Below, in pieces: positions 45,048 through 52,945 of a stretch of 64,000 bases of DNA. The stretch is from Sulfuritalea sp. (lineage in GTDB: Bacteria; Pseudomonadota; Gammaproteobacteria; Burkholderiales; Rhodocyclaceae). The position numbers and the translations under genes are program-made. Below the pieces are notes generated by a model. It saw nothing but the letters and a program-made list of their open reading frames with translations, was not told the origin of the DNA and searched no databases. Within the stretch, counting starts at the first letter, position 1. Each line of letters opens with the position of its first letter. The stretch is taken from contig JADJVS010000016.1 in the NCBI GenBank assembly GCA_016710465.1, positions 992,001-1,056,000 on the forward strand. The letters run 5' to 3'.

Positions 45048-47234
45048 ATGTCATTACGCAAGCTGCTGGTTCTGGTCGCCCTTGCCGCGTTTGTCGGGCT
45101 CTATGTCGCGCTCGACCTCGGGCGTTTTTTCAGCCTCGACGAACTCAAGCGCCAACAGGCGGCGATCGAAGCCTACCGCCAGGCCAGCCCCTGGCTGGCG
45201 GCGGCGATCTTCTTCGCCGTGTATGTTGCCGTCACCGCGCTCTCCTTGCCCGGCGCGGCAATCATGACCCTGGCCGGTGGCGCGGTGTTCGGCCTGTTCT
45301 GGGGCACGCTGCTGGTTTCGTTTGCCTCGAGCCTGGGCGCGACGCTGGCCTTCCTCGCCGCGCGCTTCCTCGCCCGCGACTGGGTCAAGGCCCGCTTCGG
45401 TCCGCGCCTCGCGGCAATCGATCGCGGCGTCGAACGGGACGGCGGCTTTTATCTATTCACCCTGCGCCTGGTGCCGGCCTTCCCCTTCTTCATGATCAAC
45501 CTGGTGATGGGCCTGACGCCGATGCGCGCCTGGACCTTCTACTGGGTCAGCCAGGTGGGCATGCTCGCCGGCACCATCGTGTATGTGAATGCCGGCACGC
45601 AACTCGCCGCCATCGACAGCCTGCGCGGCATCCTCTCGCCGGCGTTGATCGGCTCTTTCGCCCTGCTCGGCATCTTCCCGCTGATCGCGAAGAAGATCGT
45701 CGATGGCGTCAAGGCGAAGAAGGTCTATGCGCGCTGGACCAAACCGGCAAGCTTCGATCGCAACGTCGTGGTCATCGGCGGCGGCAGCGCAGGCCTCGTC
45801 ACCGCCTACATCGCCGCCGCGGTGAAGGCCAAGGTGACGCTGATCGAGAAGCACAAGCTGGGCGGCGACTGCCTCAACACCGGCTGCGTGCCATCGAAGG
45901 CGCTGATCCGCTCGGCGAAGTTTCTTTCGCACATCGCGCGCGCCGAGGAGTTCGGATTTCGCGCATCTACCAAACTGAGCGCCAGCGCCGTCCCAGGGGA
46001 TACCGCTACGCATAACTTCTCTTTTGCCGAGGTCATGGAGCGCGTGCAGCGCGTGGTCAAGACCGTCGAGCCGCATGATTCCGTCGAACGCTACACCGGC
46101 CTCGGTGTCGACGTCATCGAAGGCAGCGCGAAAATCGTCTCGCCCTGGGAAGTCGAGCTCACGCGCCACAACGGCGCCACCGAGCGCATGAGCACGCGCA
46201 GCATCGTCATCGCCGCCGGCGCGCGCCCCTTCGTGCCGCCGATTCCCGGCATCGAGGAAGTCGGCTACCTGACCTCGGACAACGTCTGGGACCTGCGCGA
46301 ACTGCCCAAACGCCTGGTGGTGCTGGGCGGCGGGCCGATAGGCTGCGAGCTGACGCAGAGCTTCGCCCGCTTTGGTTCCCGAGTGACGCAAGTCGAAATG
46401 TTGCCGCGCCTGATGATCCGCGAAGACCCGGAAGTTTCCGAGCTGGTCGCCGCACGCTTCCGCGAGGAAGGCGTCGATGTGCTGCTGAACCACAAGGCGA
46501 TGCGCTTCGTGGTCGACAACGGCGAGAAGACGCTGATCGCCGAGCATGAAGGCAGGGAAGTGCGCATCCCCTTCGATGCCGTGCTGGTCGCGGTGGGCCG
46601 CGTCGCCAACCTCAAGGGCTACGGCCTCGAAGAAATCGGTGTGGCGGCGACGCGCACCGTCGACACCAACGAATTCCTGCAGACCACCTACCCCAACATC
46701 TACGCCTGCGGCGACGTCGCCGGGCCCTACCAGTTCACCCACACCGCCGCGCACCAGGCCTGGTATGCCGCCGTCAATGCGCTGTTCGACCCCTTCAAGA
46801 AATTCCGCGCCGACTACTCGGTGATCCCCTGGGCCACCTTCACCGAGCCCGAGGTGGCGCGCGTCGGTCTCAATGAAACCGAAGCGAAGGAAAAGGGCAT
46901 CGCCTACGAGGTGGCGCGCTACGACATCGACGACCTCGATCGGGCCATCGCCGACAGCGAGGCCCACGGCTTCATCAAGGTGCTGACCGTGCCGGGCAAG
47001 GACCGCATCCTCGGCGTGACCATCGTCGGCGAGCATGCCGGCGACCTGATCGCCGAATACGTGCTGGCGATGAAGCACGGCATCGGCCTCAACAAGATCC
47101 TCGGCACCATCCACATCTACCCGACCCTGGCCGAGGCCAACAAGTACGTCGCCGGCGTCTGGAAGAAGGCGCACGCGCCCGAAGGCCTGCTGCGCTGGGT
47201 GGCGCGCTTCCATGCCTGGCGGCGGGGGGAATGA
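45048..47234 (+). CDS. VTT membrane domain fused to a pyridine nucleotide-disulfide oxidoreductase
   Basis: 728 residues. Residues 1-220 form a VTT membrane domain (LSLPGAAIMTLAGGAVFG; LFTLRLVPAFPFFMINLVMGL). From about 240 there is a mercuric reductase/lipoamide dehydrogenase-like flavoenzyme: VVIGGGSAGLVTAYIAA, the redox disulfide GGDCLNTGCVPSKALI, VVLGGGPIGCELTQSF, YACGDVAGPYQFTHTAAHQ and the C-terminal GTIHIYPTLAE. Residues about 311-325 (near SASAVPGDTATHNF) come from an in-frame long repeat. Membrane fusion suggests redox work at the membrane; substrate unknown. Confidence 0.88.
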   Translation: MSLRKLLVLVALAAFVGLYVALDLGRFFSLDELKRQQAAIEAYRQASPWLAAAIFFAVYVAVTALSLPGAAIMTLAGGAVFGLFWGTLLVSFASSLGATLAFLAARFLARDWVKARFGPRLAAIDRGVERDGGFYLFTLRLVPAFPFFMINLVMGLTPMRAWTFYWVSQVGMLAGTIVYVNAGTQLAAIDSLRGILSPALIGSFALLGIFPLIAKKIVDGVKAKKVYARWTKPASFDRNVVVIGGGSAGLVTAYIAAAVKAKVTLIEKHKLGGDCLNTGCVPSKALIRSAKFLSHIARAEEFGFRASTKLSASAVPGDTATHNFSFAEVMERVQRVVKTVEPHDSVERYTGLGVDVIEGSAKIVSPWEVELTRHNGATERMSTRSIVIAAGARPFVPPIPGIEEVGYLTSDNVWDLRELPKRLVVLGGGPIGCELTQSFARFGSRVTQVEMLPRLMIREDPEVSELVAARFREEGVDVLLNHKAMRFVVDNGEKTLIAEHEGREVRIPFDAVLVAVGRVANLKGYGLEEIGVAATRTVDTNEFLQTTYPNIYACGDVAGPYQFTHTAAHQAWYAAVNALFDPFKKFRADYSVIPWATFTEPEVARVGLNETEAKEKGIAYEVARYDIDDLDRAIADSEAHGFIKVLTVPGKDRILGVTIVGEHAGDLIAEYVLAMKHGIGLNKILGTIHIYPTLAEANKYVAGVWKKAHAPEGLLRWVARFHAWRRGE
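45979..46022 (+). repeat. Dispersed short repeat, long form A, in frame inside the VTT-oxidoreductase gene
   Basis: GCGCCAGCGCCGTCCCAGG, then GGATACCGCTACGCATAACT and TCTC. The central module is identical to those at 14326 and 17275. It encodes about 14 residues between the disulfide region and the FAEVMERVQ helix, with no frameshift. Confidence 0.85.
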
Positions 47235-47235
47235 C

Positions 47236-48060
47236 ATGAAGCTCGCACGACTCCTGTTTGCCGCCGCCCTCGTCGCGTTCAGCTCACTGGCCGGCGCGCA
47301 AGGTTTCGACCACAGCCACGCGGCGTGGAACGCGCTGATGGCGAAGCACGTCAAGACCTTCGCCAACGGCAATGCCAGCGCCGTCGATTACGCCGCGATC
47401 AAGGCCGAGCACGCGGCGCTCAAGGGCTACCTCGGCACGCTCACGGCCGTCAGCGAGGCCGACTACGGAAAATGGAGCAGGCCGCAGCGCCTGGCCTTCC
47501 TGATCAATGCCTACAACGCCTACACCGTCGAGTTGATCCTGACAAAATACCCGGAGCTTGAATCGATCAAGGACCTCGGCTCCGTGTTCAGCTCGCCGTG
47601 GAAAAAGAAGTTCTTCAGCCTGCTCGGCCAGGAGCGCAGCCTCGACGATATCGAACACGGCATGATCCGCGCCCCCGGTGCCTTCGACGACCCGCGCATC
47701 CATGTTGGCGTGGTCTGCGCCTCGATCGGTTGTCCGATGCTGCGGCCCGAGGCCTTCACGCCGGAGAAGCTCGACGCCCAGCTCGACGACGGCATGAAGC
47801 GCTTCCTGACCGACGGTACGCGCAATCGATTCGACGCCGCCTCGGGCCGCCTGCAGATATCAAAGATCTTCGACTGGTACGGCAAGGATTTCGAGAAAGG
47901 CCACAAGGGCTACGACAGCCTGAAGACCACCTTCGCCCGCCACGCCGCGCAACTGGCGGCCACGCCCGAGGCGCAAGCGAAAGTGCGCAGCGGCGATTAC
48001 AAGCTCGAATTTCTCGACTATGACTGGAAGCTCAACGACAGCCGGCGCCGGGGCGGCTGA
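47236..48060 (+). CDS. DUF547 secreted protein
   Basis: 274 residues with a Sec signal (cleavage near LAGAQG, residue 22) and the DUF547 core: RLAFLINAYNAYTVELILTKYP, VFSSPWKKKFFSLLG, LDDIEHGMIR, IHVGVVCASIGCPMLRPEAF and ISKIFDWYGKDF. DUF547 resembles glutaredoxin-related and papain-like folds, with a conserved Cys-His arrangement, but its function is not established. I chose the ATG at 47236, which starts the signal peptide; the preceding gene ends one base earlier. Confidence 0.88.
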   Translation: MKLARLLFAAALVAFSSLAGAQGFDHSHAAWNALMAKHVKTFANGNASAVDYAAIKAEHAALKGYLGTLTAVSEADYGKWSRPQRLAFLINAYNAYTVELILTKYPELESIKDLGSVFSSPWKKKFFSLLGQERSLDDIEHGMIRAPGAFDDPRIHVGVVCASIGCPMLRPEAFTPEKLDAQLDDGMKRFLTDGTRNRFDAASGRLQISKIFDWYGKDFEKGHKGYDSLKTTFARHAAQLAATPEAQAKVRSGDYKLEFLDYDWKLNDSRRRGG

Positions 48061-48064
48061 GGCC

Positions 48065-48811
48065 ATGTTCCTCGCGAGCTTGGCGCGCCGGGCGGTCCTC
48101 GGGCTGACCTTGCCCCTGTTGCCCGTCTTTGCCTACGCCGCGCCGGTCTGGGTCGGCCGCTTCGATGCCGCCCGGCCCGACATTCCCGCGCCCTGGCGCA
48201 TCGAGATGCCGAACCCGGATGTGCCGCCGACGCGCTACCGGCCGCGGCACTGGGACGGAATCGCGGCCGTGGAAGCCCATGCGGAGAAAAGCATGGCGCT
48301 GCTGGCGCGCCCGCTAAGCATCGACCTGGGCCAGACGCCGGTGCTGTGCTGGCGCTGGCGGGTCGACGCGCCGCTGCGGACAGCGGACATGTCCACCCGG
48401 TCCGGCGACGACTATGCCGCGCGCGTCTACCTCAGCTTCGCCGTTGCAGACGCCGACATCGACCTCGGCACGCGCATGGGCCTGGCCCTGGTACGCAGCC
48501 TGCGCGGCGGCGAGATCCCCGATGCCGTGGTCAATTACATCTGGGACAACCGCCATCCTGTCGGCACCTGGCAGGCCAACGCCTACACCGATCGCGCGCG
48601 CATGTTGGTCCTGCGCAGCGGCGGCGCCGACGCCCGGCGCTGGATCAGCGAACGCCGTGACGTGGGCGCCGACTTTCGCCGCGCCTTCGGCCATGAGCCG
48701 CTGCGCCTGACCGGGCTGGCGATCGCCAGCGATACCGACAACACCGGCGAGACGGCCCGAGCCGGCTTCGCCGATTTCCGTTTCGTCGCCGCCGGCGACG
48801 AGTGCGCCTGA
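48065..48811 (+). CDS. DUF3047 secreted protein
   Basis: 248 residues with an N-terminal signal (LALPVFAYAAP region, about 1-25). The DUF3047 core reads VLCWRWRVDAPLRTADMSTRSGDDYAARVYLSF, VNYIWDNRHPVGTWQANAYT, and RDVGADFRRAFG. Function unknown; the fold is probably a beta-sandwich. It starts 4 bases after the DUF547 gene, suggesting one operon. A repeat-like segment in frame supplies the VGADF part. Confidence 0.8.
   Translation: MFLASLARRAVLGLTLPLLPVFAYAAPVWVGRFDAARPDIPAPWRIEMPNPDVPPTRYRPRHWDGIAAVEAHAEKSMALLARPLSIDLGQTPVLCWRWRVDAPLRTADMSTRSGDDYAARVYLSFAVADADIDLGTRMGLALVRSLRGGEIPDAVVNYIWDNRHPVGTWQANAYTDRARMLVLRSGGADARRWISERRDVGADFRRAFGHEPLRLTGLAIASDTDNTGETARAGFADFRFVAAGDECA
48653..48677 (+). 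repeat. Possible dispersed short repeat inside the DUF3047 gene
   Basis: CGCCGT, GACGTG, GGCGCCGACTTTC: two spacer mismatches. In frame. The family sequence may simply converge here, so this is a weaker member. Confidence 0.4.
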
Positions 48812-48830
48812 GACACCGACGAAGATCGCC

Positions 48831-49868
48831 ATGAACGCCAAGCGCCCGACGAGCTGTTGGCTGGCAACCGCAAATGCCGCAAGCCGCAGCATTGCGCGTG
48901 CCATCCTGACATCCCAGGACATCACACCGCTCGACCTCAAGCCCGAACTGCTGTTCGCCCCCCATCCGGCGCCGGGTGTCCAGCCCGATCCCGAGGGCAT
49001 CCTGCTGCTCGACCTGGCACCGGACTGCATTGGCGAACGCGGAGCCGCGGCGGCGCTGCGGCAGGCGCAGGCGCTGCCCTGGCGGCCGCGCCTGCTGGGT
49101 TTCAGCGGCGTCGCGCGGCTGCCATGGGCCAACGAGACCGGGCTGGCGCGCAAGCTGACCGGCAACCCGCTGCTGCCGCGCCCCGAGTCCGCGCCCGGCG
49201 AGTTCATGACCAGCCTGCTTGCACAGACCGGTGGCGGCAGCGTCGATGCGACACGCCTGGAACGGCACCTGCGGGTACTGGCCGGTGGCGGCGAGCAGTC
49301 CGCCGACGCGCGCATCCTCCGCATGACCGGCGACTCGGCGGCACAACTGGCGGCCACCCTGCTTGGCGCCGGCCTGGTCGGCGATCGTCGCTACCGGCTG
49401 AAGAAGTACCCCGAATGCCTGGTCGGCAGCGCAGCCGTTGACTGGTTGCACACGCGCTACCGGCTTCGCCGCGAGGATGCCGCAGTGCTCGGCGACGCGC
49501 TGATGCAGGCCGGATATCTGCACCACGTCGTGAAGCAGCAGCCTTTCTCCGACGCCGAGTTCTTCTACCGCGTCGCGGCGCCGGGGCGTTTTGACGCGCT
49601 GCCGATCGAGGACGTCTACGCGCTGCTGCGCGACACGCGCGGTGTGGTGGCGGATCGCGCCTGGCGCGGCGTGAGTTTTCCGCAATGCATGGTCGGCGGC
49701 GAGGTGGTGGACCTGCTCGCCGGGCAGTACCGGCTCTCCCGCGCCGAAGCTACCGTGCTCGGCCAGAGCCTGCTCGACCTCGGCATGCTGCGCCATGTTG
49801 CCGACGAACACCCTTTCGCCGACGACTTCCTGTTCTACGAGCTCGTCACCGGGCTCCCGCCGCGATGA
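48831..49868 (+). CDS. Protein with two tandem DEP-like domains
   Basis: 345 residues, soluble. After about 170 residues without a recognised domain come two similar blocks. The first (about 185-247) has RRYRLKKYPECLVGSAAVDWL and later DALMQAGYLHHVVKQQPF. The second (about 272-337) has GVSFPQCMVGGEVVDLLAGQY and SLLDLGMLRHVADEHPF. Both follow the DEP pattern: F/Y-X-C-hydrophobic-X-G-X2-hydrophobic-V-D-W/L-L, an alternating helix with GQ-LL-X-G-hydrophobic-hydrophobic-XHV, and a final F-X-D-X-X-FYR/YEL. DEP domains are mainly eukaryotic membrane-targeting modules; some bacterial ones exist. Its stop overlaps the next gene. Confidence 0.65.
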   Translation: MNAKRPTSCWLATANAASRSIARAILTSQDITPLDLKPELLFAPHPAPGVQPDPEGILLLDLAPDCIGERGAAAALRQAQALPWRPRLLGFSGVARLPWANETGLARKLTGNPLLPRPESAPGEFMTSLLAQTGGGSVDATRLERHLRVLAGGGEQSADARILRMTGDSAAQLAATLLGAGLVGDRRYRLKKYPECLVGSAAVDWLHTRYRLRREDAAVLGDALMQAGYLHHVVKQQPFSDAEFFYRVAAPGRFDALPIEDVYALLRDTRGVVADRAWRGVSFPQCMVGGEVVDLLAGQYRLSRAEATVLGQSLLDLGMLRHVADEHPFADDFLFYELVTGLPPR

Positions 49869-50518
49869 CGCGCAAGCATCGCGCCGCCGAGGCGCCGCGC
49901 GTGGCGGTGGCCATCCTCGGCCGCGCGCCGATTCCCGGCGAGGCCAAGACGCGGCTGATTCCACGCCTGGGTGCGCCCGGCGCCGCCGCCTTGCAGGCCT
50001 GGCTGTTGCAACGCGCCGTGGCCGCCGCGCTGGTGGCCGATGTCGGCCCGGTCAGCCTGTGGTGCGCGGGCGACCCGGCCCACCCCGCGTTCGCTCTCTG
50101 TCGCGCCTTCGGCGCCGTGAGCTTGCGCCAACAGGGCGCAGGCGACCTCGGCGCGCGCATGCTGCAGGCATTGCAGGAGTCGGCGGCGCCCGGAGGCACG
50201 CTGCTGGTCGGCACCGATTGCCCGGCACTTACCCCCGGCCTGCTGCGCCAGGCCGCCAATGCGCTGACAGGCCACGACGCCGTGGCGATCCCGGCCGAGG
50301 ACGGCGGCTACGTGCTGCTCGGCGCCCACCGGCCTGCACCCGAACTCTTTGCCGATGTGCAATGGGGCAGCGCGCGGGTCATGGCGCAAACCCGCGAACG
50401 GTTGCGCGCGCTGGGCTGGAGCTGGAGCGAGCCGGCAACGCTGTGGGATGTCGATCGCCCCGACGACCTCGACCGCCTGCTGGCGGCCTGGCCCGAGGCC
50501 CGCGAGGCGCTGGCATGA
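49865..50518 (+). CDS. TIGR04282 (DUF2064) glycosyltransferase-like protein
   Basis: 217 residues of the GT-A-like TIGR04282 family, sugar-nucleotide transferase homologues. VAILGRAPIPGEAKTRLIPRLG is the nucleotide-binding start, and LLVGTDCPALTPGLL and IPAEDGGYVLLG carry the metal-binding acidic residues. The ATG overlaps the previous stop. Donor and acceptor are unknown. Confidence 0.87.
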   Translation: MTRKHRAAEAPRVAVAILGRAPIPGEAKTRLIPRLGAPGAAALQAWLLQRAVAAALVADVGPVSLWCAGDPAHPAFALCRAFGAVSLRQQGAGDLGARMLQALQESAAPGGTLLVGTDCPALTPGLLRQAANALTGHDAVAIPAEDGGYVLLGAHRPAPELFADVQWGSARVMAQTRERLRALGWSWSEPATLWDVDRPDDLDRLLAAWPEAREALA

Positions 50519-50919
50519 GGCGCCGCCTGCTCCCGCCCCTGATGCTGCCGCTGCTGGCCGCGTGGCTCGCGTCCCAGGCCATGGCGCAAACAGCGGCGCC
50601 GGCGCCGACTTTTCCCGACGTCGTGGCCGTGAAGCTGCGCGCCGCCGGCACGGACCGCTTCGACTTCGATGTCACGGTGTCCTCGCCCTACGACACGCCG
50701 CAACGCTATGCCGACGGCTTCCGCGTCGGCAGCCTGGACGGCAAGGTCATTTTCGGCGAGCGCAAGCTGTGGCACGACCATGCCGGCGAGCAGCCCTTTA
50801 CTCGCGACCTGCATGGCGTGGCGATCCCGCCCGGCCCGCGCCAGGTGCGGGTTCAGGCACGCGATCAACAGCATGGCTACGGTGGCCGTGCCATGGATGT
50901 GACGCTGCCCGGACGCTGA
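50515..50919 (+). CDS. Small secreted protein of unknown function
   Basis: 134 residues with a signal peptide ending near AMAQT (residue 24), then a probable beta-sandwich (FDFDVTVSSPYDTPQRYADGF; VRVQARDQQHGYGG). The start overlaps the TIGR04282 gene by 4 bases. A repeat-like sequence just after the signal encodes AAPAPTF. No family function is recognised. Confidence 0.7.
   Translation: MRRRLLPPLMLPLLAAWLASQAMAQTAAPAPTFPDVVAVKLRAAGTDRFDFDVTVSSPYDTPQRYADGFRVGSLDGKVIFGERKLWHDHAGEQPFTRDLHGVAIPPGPRQVRVQARDQQHGYGGRAMDVTLPGR
50594..50614 (+). repeat. Partial dispersed repeat inside the small secreted protein gene
   Basis: Only the tail half is present: CGCCGGCGCCGACTTTT, without the CGCCGT head. 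In frame, reading PAPT. A degenerate copy or coincidence. Confidence 0.35.
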
Positions 50920-50951
50920 GCCGCGGCAGCATGGCGGCAAAGATTTTCCAG

Positions 50952-50974
50952 CGCCGTGCCGCCAGCGCCGACTC
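50952..50974 (+). repeat. Dispersed short repeat, short form
   Basis: CGCCGT, GCCGCC, AGCGCCGACTC. It lies in the 83-base gap between the small secreted protein gene and the DUF3179 gene. Confidence 0.85.
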
Positions 50975-51002
50975 ATCGCCATTCCCGCCCGGAGTTCGCA
51001 TC

Positions 51003-51956
51003 ATGAGCCGACATCCGCACCCAGGCCTCGTCCTCGCCGCCGCGCTCTGGCTCGCGCCGGCGGTGGCCCAGGAGATGAACGGCTTCGCCCTCAAGGATTC
51101 GCTGATCCCCTACCTCGAGATCAATTTCGGCGGGCCGGAGAAGGATGGCATTCCGGCAATCGACAAGCCCGACTTCCTCGCCGCCGGCATCGCCGCCTTT
51201 CTGAAAAATGATGATGAAGTGCTGGGCATCGTGCGCGGCAAGACGGCGCGCGCCTACCCGATACGGATACTGAACTGGCACGAGGTGGTGAACGACCGCA
51301 TCGACGGCGCGCCGGTGGTGATCAGCTTCTGCCCGCTGTGCGGCACCGGCATGGCCTTCGACGCTCGGGTGAACGGACGCGAGCTGACCTTCGGCGTTTC
51401 GGGCCTGCTTTACAACAGCGATGTGCTGCTCTACGACCGGCAGACGAACTCGCTCTGGTCGCAACTGCTGGCGCAGGCAATCAGCGGTCCGCTCAAGGGC
51501 AGCCGTCTGGCCATGCTGCCGCTGACCCAGACCACCTGGGCCGACTGGCGCCGGCTGCATCCGGGCACCGTGGTGCTGTCGACCAACACCGGCTCGGCGC
51601 GGCCCTACCTGCACAATCCCTACGATGGCTATGAGGAGTCGGAAGCCCTGATGTTTCCGGTGGCCTTTCGCGCGGCGGGATTTCACCCCAAGGAACGCGT
51701 GCTCGGGCTCAAGCTCGGTGGCGAATCCAAGGCCTACCCCTTCGTCGAACTGGGCAAGGCCGGGAGCGCGATAGCCGATCACATCGGCGGCATGCCGGTG
51801 ACGATACGCTTCGACAAAACGGCTCGACGCGCCACGGCGCACGATGCGGAGGGCAGGCAACTGCCGGCGGTAGTCGGCTTCTGGTTTGCCTGGCATGCCT
51901 TCCACCCCACGACAGCGGTATTTCGCGCCGGGGCGACGGGCAAAGCAGCGGACTGA
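51003..51956 (+). CDS. DUF3179 secreted protein
   Basis: 317 residues with a signal peptide (cleavage near AVAQE, residue 21). The DUF3179 core has KTARAYPIRILNWHEVVND, VVISFCPLCGTGMAFDARV, TFGVSGLLYNSDVLLYDRQTNSLWSQL and VFRAGA, including the conserved CPLC pair. Function is not established; the domain is often in redox-linked contexts. It ends 19 bases from the convergent LuxR-type gene. Confidence 0.87.
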   Translation: MSRHPHPGLVLAAALWLAPAVAQEMNGFALKDSLIPYLEINFGGPEKDGIPAIDKPDFLAAGIAAFLKNDDEVLGIVRGKTARAYPIRILNWHEVVNDRIDGAPVVISFCPLCGTGMAFDARVNGRELTFGVSGLLYNSDVLLYDRQTNSLWSQLLAQAISGPLKGSRLAMLPLTQTTWADWRRLHPGTVVLSTNTGSARPYLHNPYDGYEESEALMFPVAFRAAGFHPKERVLGLKLGGESKAYPFVELGKAGSAIADHIGGMPVTIRFDKTARRATAHDAEGRQLPAVVGFWFAWHAFHPTTAVFRAGATGKAAD

Positions 51957-51975
51957 CGGCCGTGGGCAAACCGGC

Positions 51976-52743
51976 TCAAGAGCCGGCGGCGGCGATCTTG
52001 CGCGGCGGGCTGGCACTGTTGCGCGCGGCGCCGGCCTTCACCGGCTTCTTGCCTGGAGAACCGCCGCCCGCGACGCTTGACGTGGCCGCCGGCGCCGGCT
52101 CCCGCCCGTTCATGATCAAGGCCAGATGCAGGCGATCGCGCGCGCCGAGCTTTTCGAAAATGGCCCCGGCATGCGCTTTCACGGTGCGTTCGGAAATGGC
52201 CAGGGAGCGCGCCACCTCCTTGTTGCTGGAACCGCCGGCGATCAGCCTGGCGACTTCCAGTTCGCGTTGGGTCAGCGTCGCGAGGCGGGGATCGGGTGCG
52301 GCCGCGCCGGGCGCGGGTGCGGTGGCGGCCAGGGCCTTGCTGGTGGCGACCAGCAGCCGGTTCATCAGGGTCGGGCCGATCCACAGCCCGCCGGCGAGGA
52401 CCACCTGGGCGACCTGGCGCAGGTTGGCGGCCGTGGAATGGGCATTGCAATAGGCGCGAATCCCGGCGCTGAACAGCGCCAAGGCCTGGTCATCGTCGGG
52501 CTGGTCGGCAAGGACGGCCAGCATCGCGCCGGGAAGCTTGGCCCGCAGGGCATCGACCTGGGGCAAGGCGGGCTCGGCGACATTCAGGCGCAGCCAGACC
52601 AGGGTCACCGCGTCGGAAGCGGGAAGCGGAGCCCCGGTCCGCAGGCATTGCAGGCGCGGAAAGGCTTCCAGCCAGCGCGGCAAGGATTGCCCGGAGGGCG
52701 ACAGGAACAAGTGGCGGGAAGGCTTGGACTCTCGGAACACCAT
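51976..52743 (-). CDS. LuxR-type transcriptional regulator with a receiver-like N-terminus
   Basis: 255 residues. The C-terminal HTH (about 155-215) reads LTQRELEVARLIAGGSSNKEVARSLAISERTVKAHAGAIFEKLG, a clean NarL/LuxR helix-turn-helix. The N-terminal half has a receiver-like layout (LPGAMLAVLADQPDDDQALALFSAGIRAYCNA) but no phospho-acceptor Asp at the usual strand end (LVWLRLNVAEP), so it is probably phosphorylation-independent. A low-complexity Ala/Pro/Lys tail follows the HTH. The ATG at 52743 was chosen; the frame is open further upstream. Confidence 0.82.
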   Translation of the reverse strand: MVFRESKPSRHLFLSPSGQSLPRWLEAFPRLQCLRTGAPLPASDAVTLVWLRLNVAEPALPQVDALRAKLPGAMLAVLADQPDDDQALALFSAGIRAYCNAHSTAANLRQVAQVVLAGGLWIGPTLMNRLLVATSKALAATAPAPGAAAPDPRLATLTQRELEVARLIAGGSSNKEVARSLAISERTVKAHAGAIFEKLGARDRLHLALIMNGREPAPAATSSVAGGGSPGKKPVKAGAARNSASPPRKIAAAGS

Positions 52744-52912
52744 GTAACTCAGTCCGCAACGAGCTCCAAGGAAACTGCGGGATTCAAGCCGGCCCAATGT
52801 TGTGCGCGCCGGAGGGAGTTGCGCGCCCGGAGAGAAGCCAGACCGGCCTGAACCCCGCATGAACCCAGTATGACCAAGAACCTGTCTCCTGTTTATCCGT
52901 GTTTTACGCTGA

Positions 52913-52924
52913 AAACCGCGGTTT
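52913..52924. promoter_or_regulatory. Short palindrome upstream of the LuxR-type gene
   Basis: AAACCGCGGTTT is a perfect 12-bp palindrome in the gap between the LuxR-type and GspE genes, 170 bases before the LuxR-type start. A possible operator; no other support. Confidence 0.3.
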
Positions 52925-52945
52925 ATACGTAGTCGGCATGCCGCC

